Source: Streptomyces sp. NBC_01353
GTDB lineage: Bacteria; Actinomycetota; Actinomycetes; Streptomycetales; Streptomycetaceae
Direction: 5' to 3'
DNA: 64,000 nucleotides
NCBI RefSeq assembly: GCF_036237275.1
Contig: NZ_CP108352.1
Location: 2,108,001 to 2,172,000, forward strand
Shown: positions 53,866-64,000 of the stretch, piece after piece
Numbering within the stretch: position 1 is the first letter of the stretch
Layout of the letters: each line of letters starts with the position of its first letter
Made by a program: the position numbers and the translations under genes
Notes under the pieces: generated by a model
Database searches by the model: none
What the model was told of the DNA's origin: nothing
What the model saw: the letters and a program-made list of their open reading frames with translations, nothing else

Positions 53866-54840
53866 CTAGGAGGCCCGCGCCGCTTCGGACTCGCCGACCA
53901 CCAGGACGATCTTGCCGGTGGTGCGGTCGGTCTCGCCCAGGGCGTGGGCCTTCGCGGCCTCGGCGAGGGGGAAGGTGGCCTCCACGTGGGCCCGCAGAGA
54001 GCCCGCCGCCACCAGGTCGGCGACGGCGCTCATGCCCGCGTGGTCGGCCTCGACGAGGAGGGTCTCCACACGGACGCCCCGTGCCTCCGCCTTCTGCGCC
54101 TCGTCGGGGTCGGTGGGCGGCAGGAGCGAGACGAGGACGCCGCCGGGGCGCAGGACCTCGAGGGAACGGGCGCGGGTCTCCCCCGACATCGGGTCGAGCA
54201 CCACGTCGATGTCGTGGGCGACGTCCCGGAAGTCGGTGGTGCGGTAGTCGATGACCTCGTCCGCGCCGAGGGAGCGCACGAAGTCGTGCTTCGGCGCGCT
54301 CGCGGTGCCGATGACGTACGCGCCACGGGCCTTGGCGATCTGGACGGCGAGGTGGCCGACGCCGCCGGCGGCCGCGTGGACGAGGACCCGCTGCCCGGGG
54401 GCGACGGCGGCGGTGTCGACGAGGGCCTGGTAGGCGGTGAGTGCGGCGAGCGGGAGGGCTCCGGCCTGGACGTGGTCGATGCCTGCGGGCTTGGGAGCGA
54501 AGGCCCGGGCGGGGGCGGTCACGTACTCGGCGTGGGAGCCGACGCCGTAGGGGTAGGGCAGCATCCCGAAGACCTCGTCGCCGGGCTTGAAGAGCGTCAC
54601 GCCGTAGCCGACGGCCTCGACGACGCCGGAGACGTCCCAGCCGAGGACGAGCGGCATCCGGTCGAGGAACAGCACCTGGGAGCGGTGCTTCCAGTCGGTC
54701 GGGTTGACGCCGGCCGCGCGGACGGCGACCAGGATCTGGCTGGGGCCGGGGGCGGGTCGGGGGATCAGGACCTCCTTGAGCACGTCGGGGGTGCCGTGGT
54801 TGTCCTGGCTGATGGCGCGCATGGTGGCGTTGTTCGTCAT
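53866..54840 (-). CDS. NADP-dependent zinc-free quinone oxidoreductase (MDR family)
   Basis: 324 residues. A GroES-like N-terminal domain (ILVAVRAAGVNPTDWKHRSQ) and a Rossmann domain with VLVHAAAGGVGHLAVQIAKA (NADPH motif AxxGGVG). The Cys/His zinc ligands of alcohol dehydrogenases are absent, as in quinone reductases. It is divergent from the GlxA-type regulator, sharing a 69-base region with the dyad ATGGCA-N4-TGCCAT; that regulator is the likely controller. It converges with aspartase, 30 bases apart. Confidence 0.92.
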   Translation of the reverse strand: MTNNATMRAISQDNHGTPDVLKEVLIPRPAPGPSQILVAVRAAGVNPTDWKHRSQVLFLDRMPLVLGWDVSGVVEAVGYGVTLFKPGDEVFGMLPYPYGVGSHAEYVTAPARAFAPKPAGIDHVQAGALPLAALTAYQALVDTAAVAPGQRVLVHAAAGGVGHLAVQIAKARGAYVIGTASAPKHDFVRSLGADEVIDYRTTDFRDVAHDIDVVLDPMSGETRARSLEVLRPGGVLVSLLPPTDPDEAQKAEARGVRVETLLVEADHAGMSAVADLVAAGSLRAHVEATFPLAEAAKAHALGETDRTTGKIVLVVGESEAARAS

Positions 54841-54874
54841 GCGTCCAGGTTCCCGGCCAGGGCCTGCGCGTACC

Positions 54875-54890
54875 ATGGCATGATTGCCAT
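54875..54890. promoter_or_regulatory. Dyad ATGGCA-N4-TGCCAT between divergent genes
   Basis: A perfect 6-bp inverted repeat, 20 bases upstream of the GlxA-type start and 35 of the oxidoreductase start. Candidate operator for the GlxA/AraC protein. Confidence 0.5.
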
Positions 54891-54909
54891 CTTTCGACAG
54901 GATCGTGCC

Positions 54910-55899
54910 ATGGGAAGCGAAAGCACTACGGGACTCTCCGCGGACACGCCTCATCGCGTCGTCGTCCTCGCCCTGGACGGGGTGTACCCCTTCGAGCTCG
55001 GCATCCCGAGCCGTGTCTTCGGGGCGGCGGGTGACTTGTACGAGGTCCTGACCTGCTCCGTCGACGGCGGCCCGGTGCGCACGAACTCCGACTTCTCCGT
55101 CACGGTGGAGCACGGTCCCGAGGCGCTGCGTACGGCGGACACGGTCGTCCTCCCGCCATTCGACACCGCCCAGGTCACCCGGGAACTCCGGACGGAGGTC
55201 ACGGACGCGCTCGCCGCCGTCCCGCCGGGCACCCGGATCGTGTCCATCTGCACGGGGGCCTTCGTGCTCGCGGCGGCGGGTCTCCTCGACGGGCGGCCGG
55301 CCACCACGCACTGGGCGCTCGCGAACGTGTTCCGGTCGTGGTTCCCCCAGGTGGACCTGGACCCGGACGTTCTCTTCGTCGACGACGGCGACCTGCTGAC
55401 CTCGGCCGGCGCCGCTTCCGGGGTGGACGTCTGCCTGCATCTCGTACGCAAGGACCACGGCACCGCCGTGGCCAACCAGGTGGCGCGGGCCTGCGTCGTA
55501 CCGCCGTGGCGGGACGGCGGCCAGGCCCAGTACATCGTGCAGCCCGTCCCGGGGCGGGACTCGAGCGGGACGTGGGCCACCCGCCAGTGGGCCCTGGAGA
55601 ACCTCCACGAACCGCTGACGCTGAGGGAGCTCGCCGACCACGCCCGGATGAGCCTGCGCACCTTCGCCCGCCGCTTCAACGAGGAGGTGGGCATGAGCCC
55701 GGGCCGCTGGCTGATCCAGCAGCGCGTGGACCACGCACGGCAGCTCCTGGAGTCCACCGACCTGGCGGTGGACGACATCGCCGGCCAGGTCGGGTTCGCG
55801 ACCGGGACCTCGCTGCGCCAGCATCTGCACGCCGCCATCGGGGTCTCCCCGCTCGCCTACCGGCGGACCTTCCGAGGCACTCTGTCGCCGAGCACCTGA
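54910..55899 (+). CDS. GlxA-type regulator (DJ-1/PfpI + AraC domains)
   Basis: 329 residues. The N-terminal about 190 residues are a DJ-1/PfpI-like domain with an apparent nucleophile-elbow Cys (IVSICTGAFVLAAAG). The C-terminus is an AraC HTH pair (LTLRELADHARMSLRTFARR, AVDDIAGQVGFATGTSLRQH). The His and Glu partners of an active PfpI are not clear, so it is probably a sensor. It is divergent from the quinone oxidoreductase; the gene downstream is another DJ-1-type protein. Confidence 0.92.
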   Translation: MGSESTTGLSADTPHRVVVLALDGVYPFELGIPSRVFGAAGDLYEVLTCSVDGGPVRTNSDFSVTVEHGPEALRTADTVVLPPFDTAQVTRELRTEVTDALAAVPPGTRIVSICTGAFVLAAAGLLDGRPATTHWALANVFRSWFPQVDLDPDVLFVDDGDLLTSAGAASGVDVCLHLVRKDHGTAVANQVARACVVPPWRDGGQAQYIVQPVPGRDSSGTWATRQWALENLHEPLTLRELADHARMSLRTFARRFNEEVGMSPGRWLIQQRVDHARQLLESTDLAVDDIAGQVGFATGTSLRQHLHAAIGVSPLAYRRTFRGTLSPST

Positions 55900-56198
55900 G
55901 CATCGCCGCAGGTCAGAGCGGTGGTGAGGGTATTCCCTCGGATCCATCGGAGTTCCAATGCCGACCATTGGATTCTCCATTGGAAACCTGTCGACGGCGG
56001 GCTTAGCGTCGAGGACATCGCCGCACCGACGATCCGAACCCGGAGCGTCGGCGCTTCCAGGTGTCGACGTTCGCCGAGTGTCGAGTGTCGACGTTCGCGA
56101 AGCCTAGGCATGCGCAGAGCGTCAGCACCCGCGGAGCGTCTCCCTGCGGCGGTACCCGTCCCGGGCCTCAGGGCCCCGCCCCCTCGGAGTGACTCACC
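55900..56198. promoter_or_regulatory. 299-base leader region with repeats before the DJ-1 gene
   Basis: No coding frame here. CCAATG (55955-55960) faces CATTGG at 55966-55971 and 55978-55983, forming an N5 dyad plus a third copy. Farther on, GTGTCGACGTTCGC occurs at 56061-56074 and 56085-56098 (24-base period), with GAGTGTCGAGTGTCG between. These look like regulator sites for the gene at 56199. Confidence 0.45.
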
Positions 56199-56894
56199 AT
56201 GTCGAAGATTCTTTTCGTGATCACCGGCGCCGACCACTGGACGCTCGCCGACGGCACCAAGCACCCGACCGGCTTCTGGGCCGAGGAGGCCGCAGCGCCG
56301 TACGAGGCGTTCACGGCCGCCGGCCACGAGGTCGCCGTCGCCACTCCCGGCGGCGTCGTCCCCACGGTCGACCAGAGCAGTTTCGCCCCCGAGTTCAACG
56401 GCGGGCAGGAGGGCGCGGACAGGGTCGCCGCCGTGCTCGCCTCGTTCACCGAACTCCAGCACCCGATCGCTCTGGAGGACGTGAACCTCGACGACTACGC
56501 GGCCGTCTTCTACCCCGGCGGCCACGGCCCGATGGAGGACCTCTCCGCCGACCGGACCTCGGGGCGGATCCTGATCGACACACTGGCCTCGGGCAAGCCG
56601 CTCGCCATCGTCTGCCACGGCCCGGCGGCGCTCCTCGCCGCCACCGAGGACGACGGCACGAACGCCTTCGCCGGCTACCGGGTCGCCGCCTTCACCAACG
56701 CCGAGGAGACCCAGTCCGGCTTCGCCGACAAGGCCAAGTGGCTGCTGGAGACCCGTCTGGTCGAGGCGGGCGTCGACGTACAGGTCGGCGAGCCCTGGGG
56801 GCCGAACATCGTCGTCGACCGCAACCTCGTCACCGGCCAGAACCCGTCCTCCTCCACCCCGCTCGCGGCCGAGGTCCTCAAGAAGCTGGGCTGA
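56199..56894 (+). CDS. DJ-1/PfpI-superfamily protein (Hsp31-like)
   Basis: 231 residues of the class I glutamine-amidotransferase-like superfamily. Nucleophile Cys in LAIVCHGPAALLAAT (followed by His), upstream GGHGPMEDL and N-terminal ITGADHWTL. This CHGP form is typical of Hsp31/glyoxalase III-like enzymes, which detoxify methylglyoxal or act as deglycases. The ATG at 56199 follows GGAGTGACTC. No operon partner; the upstream region carries the repeats listed above. Confidence 0.9.
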   Translation: MSKILFVITGADHWTLADGTKHPTGFWAEEAAAPYEAFTAAGHEVAVATPGGVVPTVDQSSFAPEFNGGQEGADRVAAVLASFTELQHPIALEDVNLDDYAAVFYPGGHGPMEDLSADRTSGRILIDTLASGKPLAIVCHGPAALLAATEDDGTNAFAGYRVAAFTNAEETQSGFADKAKWLLETRLVEAGVDVQVGEPWGPNIVVDRNLVTGQNPSSSTPLAAEVLKKLG

Positions 56895-56948
56895 CCATGC
56901 CCCACTGACCGGCTCCGGGCCCGCCAACCCGCGGCGCCCGCCCCCGCC

Positions 56949-57341
56949 TCACTCCCCGGCGGCCTCCTGGGCGATCCGGTCGAACTGGGCGCCCATCGCC
57001 TCGGCGAGCGCCTGGGCGGCGGAGAGCGGCCGGACCATGACGGTGAAGTCGTCGATCCGGCCGTCCTCGTCGAAGCGCAGGAAGTCGCAGCCCTGGATCT
57101 GACGGCCGTTCACGGTCGCGGTGAAGACGAGGGCGTGGTCCCGCCCGTCGGGGTTCGCGATCTCGCGTACGTAGGTGAAGTCCTCGAAGACACGCAGCAC
57201 CCCGCGGAGGATCGCCGCGGTGATCGCCTTCCCGGCATACGGCTTGAACGCGACCGGACTGGTGAAGACGACGTCGTCGGCCAGCAGCGCGGCCACCGCG
57301 AACGGGTCACGGTCCTCGACAGCCTTGCGGAACGGGTGCAT
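56949..57341 (-). CDS. NTF2-like (SnoaL-type) protein
   Basis: A 130-residue alpha+beta barrel protein (PFRKAVEDRDPFAVAALLAD, DDVVFTSPVAF, CDFLRFDEDGRIDDFTVMVR). Fold members act as polyketide cyclases, isomerases or binding proteins; no substrate can be named. It is the only gene on its strand here and lies next to the dyad TCAAC-TC-GTTGA. Confidence 0.85.
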   Translation of the reverse strand: MHPFRKAVEDRDPFAVAALLADDVVFTSPVAFKPYAGKAITAAILRGVLRVFEDFTYVREIANPDGRDHALVFTATVNGRQIQGCDFLRFDEDGRIDDFTVMVRPLSAAQALAEAMGAQFDRIAQEAAGE

Positions 57342-57355
57342 GAACCCTCACATAC

Positions 57356-57367
57356 TCAACTCGTTGA
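57356..57367. promoter_or_regulatory. Dyad TCAAC-TC-GTTGA upstream of the NTF2-like gene
   Basis: A perfect 5-bp inverted repeat with a 2-base spacer, 15 bases upstream of the start, where TetR- or MarR-type repressors commonly bind. Confidence 0.35.
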
Positions 57368-57414
57368 ATAGGTGAGGGGGAGGCTACACCAGTCAGCCGT
57401 CCTCCACCGTGTAA

Positions 57415-57684
57415 GGAACGTGGCTCCTGAAGGAGCGCCGCCGGCAGGCCATCCGGCTCGCCACCGGCTCCCCGCTCGACTTCCCCGTCGCCACCTCGGC
57501 CGTGCGCGCCGACCCGTCCTGGCGGGTCGCCCCGACCGCCCCCGGCCTGACCGACCGCAGGGTCGAAATCACCGGACCGCCGAACCGGCGGATGGCCGTC
57601 AACGCGCTCAAACAGCGGATGGTGCAGGCGGGGCTGCTCGGCCGCAAGAGCGGCCGCGGGTTCCACACGTACGACCAGGACTGA
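57415..57684 (+). pseudogene. Chimeric remnant: malate synthase N-terminal segment joined to 3-hydroxyacyl-CoA dehydrogenase C-terminus
   Basis: One open frame of 89 codons bounded upstream by a TAA (57412) and without a plausible start (a GTG exists at 57502). The first 65 codons match the N-terminal part of malate synthase A: LLKERRRQAIRLATGSPLDF, then SWRVAPTAPGLTDRRVEITG and MAVNALK. The last 23 codons, KQRMVQAGLLGRKSGRGFHT, match the C-terminal end of 3-hydroxybutyryl-CoA dehydrogenases. This indicates an internal deletion joining two genes. A strong hairpin follows at 57736. Confidence 0.75.
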
Positions 57685-57735
57685 GGGGTCCTGGTCCGCC
57701 GCCCGGGCAGAGGGAGCCCGGCTGCTGAAGGAACC

Positions 57736-57773
57736 GGTGGGGGTGCGACGCGCGGTGCGGTCGCACCCCCACC
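57736..57773. terminator. 14-bp-stem terminator
   Basis: GGTGGGGGTGCGAC (57736-57749) and GTCGCACCCCCACC (57760-57773) are perfect arms around a 10-base loop, 52 bases after the chimeric remnant. It is probably the original terminator of the lost dehydrogenase gene and now insulates mutA. Confidence 0.8.
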
Positions 57774-57923
57774 GTGTGGTTCGGCCCCTGCCTCGGCATC
57801 CGACGCTCGGAGACGTGAACGGTCACATGCGGCATAGAACGGATTACCCCGCAGGTTCAAGGAGGGCAAGGTCACAGCCATGTGGCCTGCTGCTCCTTTG
57901 TTCACCTGACCTAGCATCCGAGC

Positions 57924-59731
57924 ATGACAGTCCTTCCCGACGACGGGCTTGCCCTCGCCGCCGAATTCTCCGACGCGACCCGTGAGCAGTGGCAGCACCT
58001 TGTGTCCGGCGTACTGCGCAAGTCGGGCAAGGAGGTGGAAGGCGCGGCCGCCGAGGACGCCCTCTCCACCACGCTGGAGGACGGGCTTCGCGTCCGCCCG
58101 CTGTACGCGGCCGACGACGCCGCGCCCGAGCCCGGCTTCCCCGGCTTCGCCCCCTTCGTCCGGGGCAGCAGGGCCGAGGGGAACACCCAGGGCGGCTGGG
58201 ACGTACGCCAGCGGCACACGGCCGCGGACGGCCCGACGGTGCTCGCGGACCTGGAGAACGGCGTCACCTCGCTCTGGCTGGTCGTCGGAGAGGGCGGCAT
58301 CCCGACGGCCTCGCTCGGCTCCGTCCTCGACGGCGTCTACCTCGACCTCGCCCCCGTCGTCCTCGAAGCCGGCCACGAGCTCGAAGCGGCCGCCGAGGAG
58401 CTCCTGCGCCTGTACGAGGAGCGTGGCGTCGCCAACGAGGCCGCCCGCGGCAACCTGGGAGCCGATCCCCTCGGCCTCGAGGCCCGTACGGGGCAGGCGT
58501 GTGACTTCGCGCCCGCGGCCGGACTCGCGCGGCGGTGCGCCGAGGAGTACCCGGGGCTGCGCGCGATGACCGTGGACGCGCTGCCGTACCACGAGGCCGG
58601 CGGTTCGGCCGCACAGGAGCTGGGCTGTTCGCTGGCGACGGGCGTCGCGTATCTGCGGCAGCTCACCGAGGCGGGGCTGAGCGCCGAACAGGCCTGTGGT
58701 CAGCTGGAGTTCCGGTACGCGGCCACCGCCGACCAGTTCCTCACCATCGCCAAGCTGCGCGCGGCCCGCAGGCTGTGGGCCCGGGTCGCCGAGGCGTCCG
58801 GAGCGAGCGGCGCGGGCGGGCAGATCCAGCACGCGGTGACCTCGCCGGTGATGATGACGCGCCGCGACCCCTGGGTGAACATGCTGCGCACGACCGTCGC
58901 CACCCTGGCCGCCGGCGTGGGTGGAGCCGATTCCGTCACCGTGCTGCCGTTCGACCACGCACTCGGACTGCCCGACGCCTTCGCGCGCCGAATCGCCCGC
59001 AACACCTCGACGATCCTGATCGAGGAGTCGCACCTGTCCCGGGTGATCGACCCGGCGGGCGGCTCCTGGTACGTGGAGCGCCTCACGGACGAACTCGCCG
59101 AGGCGGGCTGGGAGTTCTTCCGCACCATCGAGCGTGCGGGCGGTCAGGCCGCCGCCCTGCGGTCCGGGATGATCCGCGACCGGCTCGCCGAGACCTGGTC
59201 CGCCCGCAGCACGAAGCTCGCCAAGCGGCGCGAACCCATCACCGGCGTCAGCGAGTTCCCGCACCTGACCGAGAACCCGGTCGTCCGCGAGCCCGCGCCC
59301 GAACCGCCGTCCGGCGGCCTGCCCCGCGTACGCCGCGACGACGCGTACGAGGCGCTGCGCGCCCGCTCCGACGCCCACCTCGCCGCGACGGGCACCCGGC
59401 CGCGGATCTTCCTCTCCACCATCGGCCCCGCCGCAGCGCACACGGCGCGGTCCACGTTCGCCGCCAACTTCTTCCAGGCGGGCGGCATCGAGCCCGTCAC
59501 GGAGGGCACCTTCGAGGAGAGCGGAGCGAGCGAGGCCTGCCTCTGCTCCAGCGACGCGCTCTACGAGGAGCAGGCCGCGGCCCGCGCGCAGGAGCTCCGG
59601 GCGAGCGGCGCCGGACACGTGTTCCTTGCCGGACGGCCCGCCGAGTACGCCGGTGTGGACGCCTTCGTCTTCGCCGGCTGCGATGCCGTCGCCGTACTCT
59701 CCGCCACGCTCGACCGCATGGGAGTGTCCTG

Positions 59732-59732
<1 letters not shown>
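57924..59732 (+). CDS. mutA: Methylmalonyl-CoA mutase small subunit
   Basis: 602 residues; the non-catalytic subunit of adenosylcobalamin-dependent methylmalonyl-CoA mutase. It matches the large subunit fold ([40 protein letters not shown]) but lacks the DxHxxG cobalamin motif, as expected. No ribosome site is seen; a TAGCAT at 57912-57917 places the transcription start at or next to the ATG, so it may be leaderless. The stop shares one base with the mutB ATG. Confidence 0.95.
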
Positions 59733-61905
<2,173 letters not shown>

Positions 61906-61909
<4 letters not shown>

Positions 61910-62907
61910 TCGACGTTGACGCGTATGTGAAGGGCGTACTCGACGGGAAGCGGGCGATCGTGGCCCGCGCCATCACGCTCGTCGAGTCCACCCGCCCCCA
62001 ACACCGGGCTCTGGCCCAGCGGTTGCTGACCGAGCTGCTGCCGCACAGCGGGAAGGCACGCCGGATCGGGATCAGCGGCGTGCCGGGGGTCGGGAAGTCG
62101 ACGTTCATCGACGCGTTCGGCACGATGCTGACCGGCCTCGGCCACCGGGTCGCCGTCCTCGCCGTCGACCCCTCGTCGAGCCGCACGGGTGGCTCGATCC
62201 TGGGCGACAAGACGCGGATGGAGCGCCTCGCCGTGGACCCGGCGGCCTTCGTGCGGCCGTCCCCCACCGCGGGAACACTGGGCGGGGTCGCCAAGGCGAC
62301 GCGTGAGTCGATCCTGGTGATGGAGGCGGCGGGCTACGACGTGGTCCTCGTCGAGACCGTCGGTGTCGGCCAGTCCGAGACCGCCGTCGCCAACATGGTC
62401 GACTCGTTCCTGCTGCTCACGCTCGCGCGGACGGGTGACCAGCTGCAGGGCATCAAGAAGGGCGTCCTGGAGCTGGCGGACGTGGTCGCCGTCAACAAGG
62501 CGGACGGACCGCACGAGCGCGATGCCCGCACGGCCGCCCGTGAGCTGTCGGGTGCCCTGCGGCTGATGCAGAGCCGGGACGCGGCCTGGTCCCCGCCCGT
62601 CCTCCACTGCAGCGCCCGCGAGTCGACCGGCCTGGACACCGTCTGGGAGCGCCTCGAACAGCACCGCACCCTGCTCGACTCGACCGGCAGCCTCGCCGCC
62701 CGCCGTCGCGACCAGCAGGTCGACTGGGCGTGGACGATGGTCCGCGACGACCTCCTGGGCCGCCTCCACGCGGACCCTTCCGTCCGCGCCCTGGCCCCCT
62801 CCCTCGAACAGCAGGTCAGAAACGGCCAGTTGACGGCAACCCTCGCCGCGGAACGCATCCTGCGCGCGTTCGAGACTGCCGGAGGGACCGCCCTGGAGGA
62901 CGCGTGA
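61906..62907 (+). CDS. meaB: MeaB/ArgK-family GTPase, mutase chaperone
   Basis: A 333-residue P-loop GTPase that protects and reloads methylmalonyl-CoA mutase. Walker [10 protein letters not shown] (near residue 58-66), switch region [20 protein letters not shown] and base motif NKADG. The GTG overlaps the mutB stop. The third gene of the mut operon. The historic ArgK (arginine transport kinase) label is not supported by this context. Confidence 0.95.
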
Positions 62908-62975
62908 CCGCGAGCCGGGCCGCCCCGGAGAACGCCTGAGACGGGCGTACGACCGAGACGGCCCTGCTCGCGGCG

Positions 62976-63656
62976 TCAGCGCTCCTGGCCGTAGTCGGGC
63001 CTGGCCACGGCAAGGTGCTCCGCCACCGACTCGAGCCAGGCGCCGACGGAGAGCGGGGCGGGCGGCTCCATCTCCATGCCGAGTTCGGCGACACCCATCA
63101 CGTATTCGTGGTCATCGAGGTCCAGTGCCAGCAGTTCATGGATCTCGCCGACCAGTCGGGCGACCAGCTGGGGATCGGTCGAGGCCTTGTAGTCCTGGAC
63201 CGCGGCGTCGTGGTCGGCGAACTCGTCCGGCATGTCCTGCGAGAACCAGCCGCCGAGGAACTGTCCGAGTTCTCCGAAACGGGCATGCCATTCCCAATGC
63301 GTCCGGGGAGTGGCGGGCGGAGGCACGTCGCCGGACTCGATGCTGCGCTTGATGTGGTCGGCCATCTCGAACAGCCAGCTCTGTGTGCCGGCCTCCGGCA
63401 GCCCCACGTCCGGAACCGGATAGAACTCGCCGAGCCGCAGACGGAGACGGCCGGGTGGGTTCCGGGCGTACTCACGCAGCTGCTGCTCGGCGACGGACAG
63501 GGCCCAGGGCCTGGTGTGCCAGGTATGGCGGAGGTACGCCTCGAGCGCCGGCGGCGGCGTCTCCTCCGTGACGGAGGGATCCTGCCCGACGAAGGCTGAG
63601 ACGACGACGTCGAGTTCGCCGTACCGACGGTCGAACTCGAGGGGCTTCATGGACAC
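62976..63656 (-). CDS. CdiI-like immunity protein
   Basis: 226 residues from a GTG at 63656, with GAAGG eight bases upstream and 10 bases after the stop of the toxin gene. It contains two related helical repeats; the second has FGELGQFLGGWFSQDMPDEF and LVGEIHELLALDLDDHEYV, which I associate with the contact-dependent growth-inhibition immunity family. Highly acidic and without membrane segments, consistent with binding a basic nuclease. The cognate toxin is upstream. Confidence 0.7.
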   Translation of the reverse strand: MSMKPLEFDRRYGELDVVVSAFVGQDPSVTEETPPPALEAYLRHTWHTRPWALSVAEQQLREYARNPPGRLRLRLGEFYPVPDVGLPEAGTQSWLFEMADHIKRSIESGDVPPPATPRTHWEWHARFGELGQFLGGWFSQDMPDEFADHDAAVQDYKASTDPQLVARLVGEIHELLALDLDDHEYVMGVAELGMEMEPPAPLSVGAWLESVAEHLAVARPDYGQER

Positions 63657-63666
63657 TGCGACGCCT

Positions 63667-64000
63667 TCAGAGGTAGATCGGGTAGGTGGCATGGACGACG
63701 AATCCGTGCGGGCTCGAGTCCTCGCGTCGGAGCGTCACCCGCGCGGCTCGGACATCGACGGGCTCGTGTCCGGCGAGCATCATCCCCTGCAACAGGACGC
63801 GGCCGACAGGCTCGTCACGCGACGGCCAGGCGGCCTCGATGGTGAGCCGCTGCCGCGTGCCCTGCGCCAGCCAGCGGTGCACGGCCTGCTCGTTGCGGGT
63901 GACGACCTGCTGGGTGCACCACTGCGCGGTCTCACGGTCTGGATAGGTGGAGGAGCGGGTACGCACTGCCAAGTCCTTCAATCGATGATAAAGCCCCAGA
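63667..64000 (-). CDS. C-terminal RNase A-like toxin domain (partial, runs off the right edge)
   Basis: At least 111 residues, open to the window end, so the real start is outside; an internal TTG at 63981 is not a credible start. The sequence (SSTYPDRETAQWCTQQVVTR, VHRWLAQGTRQRLTIEAAWP, PVGRVLLQGMML, SPHGFVVHATYPIYL) fits the bacterial RNase A-like domain seen at the C-terminus of CdiA and other polymorphic toxins. The immunity-like gene follows immediately. The catalytic His expected near the domain start would lie at or beyond the edge. Confidence 0.7.
   Translation of the reverse strand, partial: LGLYHRLKDLAVRTRSSTYPDRETAQWCTQQVVTRNEQAVHRWLAQGTRQRLTIEAAWPSRDEPVGRVLLQGMMLAGHEPVDVRAARVTLRREDSSPHGFVVHATYPIYL

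Noticed and set aside
63667..63981. A complete 104-residue protein starting at TTG 63981
   Set aside because: The frame continues open to the window edge and the domain is normally the tail of a larger toxin, so the TTG start is unlikely.

Overview
The window is chromosomal DNA of a Streptomyces-type actinomycete. GC is very high, third codon positions are almost always G or C, GTG starts are common, and many genes overlap by 1-4 bases (ATGA, GTGA, TGATG). Several gene neighbours also fit what I recall of the S. coelicolor chromosome around acnA/sacA, a second murA, argF-arcA and the SepF-like gene sflB. I see no tRNA, rRNA, CRISPR array, transposase or prophage.

Layout. 1-9305: the 3' part of acnA is cut off by the window edge. 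It is followed by an NmrA-like oxidoreductase divergent from an AraC regulator, a LacI regulator divergent from a Tat-exported amidohydrolase, a VOC protein, and a MurA-type enzyme fused to an N-terminal XRE DNA-binding domain. The same palindrome type, ATCTC-N6-GAGAT, precedes both acnA and this XRE-MurA gene. 9358-11518: a DHA2 drug exporter and a beheaded alpha/beta-hydrolase remnant. 11541-19228: a CoA-dependent aromatic (probably 2-aminobenzoate) degradation cluster. It holds an acyl-CoA dehydrogenase, a RidA protein, a benzoate-type CoA ligase, a PaaX repressor, a bifunctional monooxygenase/reductase and an enoyl-CoA hydratase. Two matching operators overlap its promoters. 19436-21815: argF (or catabolic arcB) and arcA, with tandem GTCTATAC sites between them.

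21874-40672 (minus strand) is the most striking part: ten co-directional genes, most of them overlapping. In transcription order they encode a Crp/Fnr regulator, a class III nucleotide cyclase domain protein, a P-loop/HEAT-type protein, an SPFH-like protein, a Pycsar-effector-like (PycTM) membrane protein, an anchored vWA protein, a tubulin-like protein with an octapeptide-repeat tail, a membrane protein, a pseudokinase-zinc finger-GTPase fusion, and a GTPase-associated (GAP1-like) protein with a C-terminal membrane anchor. I read this as one membrane-associated, nucleotide-signalling machine, possibly an anti-phage or stress conflict system. arcA follows it only 58 bases downstream.

40912-44939: Pnkp and Hen1, the bacterial RNA-repair pair, separated from the operon above by an 18-bp terminator stem. 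44986-50543: homocysteine methyltransferase, an F420-type oxidoreductase, a MazG-like pyrophosphohydrolase plus a decayed copy of its 3' end, a small unknown protein, a DUF6099-like protein, an AAA ATPase and a SepF-like protein. 50644-53835: an Lrp/AsnC regulator, L-asparaginase and aspartase (Asn to Asp to fumarate). 53866-57341: a quinone oxidoreductase divergent from a GlxA-type regulator, a DJ-1/PfpI protein and an NTF2-like protein. 57415-57684: a chimeric pseudogene joining malate synthase sequence to the end of a 3-hydroxyacyl-CoA dehydrogenase. 57924-62907: mutA-mutB-meaB (methylmalonyl-CoA mutase and its GTPase chaperone). 62976-64000: a CdiI-like immunity gene and the C-terminal RNase A-like domain of a toxin that runs off the right edge.

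Coordinates and translations were read by eye. Family names rest on motif recognition and recall; no database search was run.
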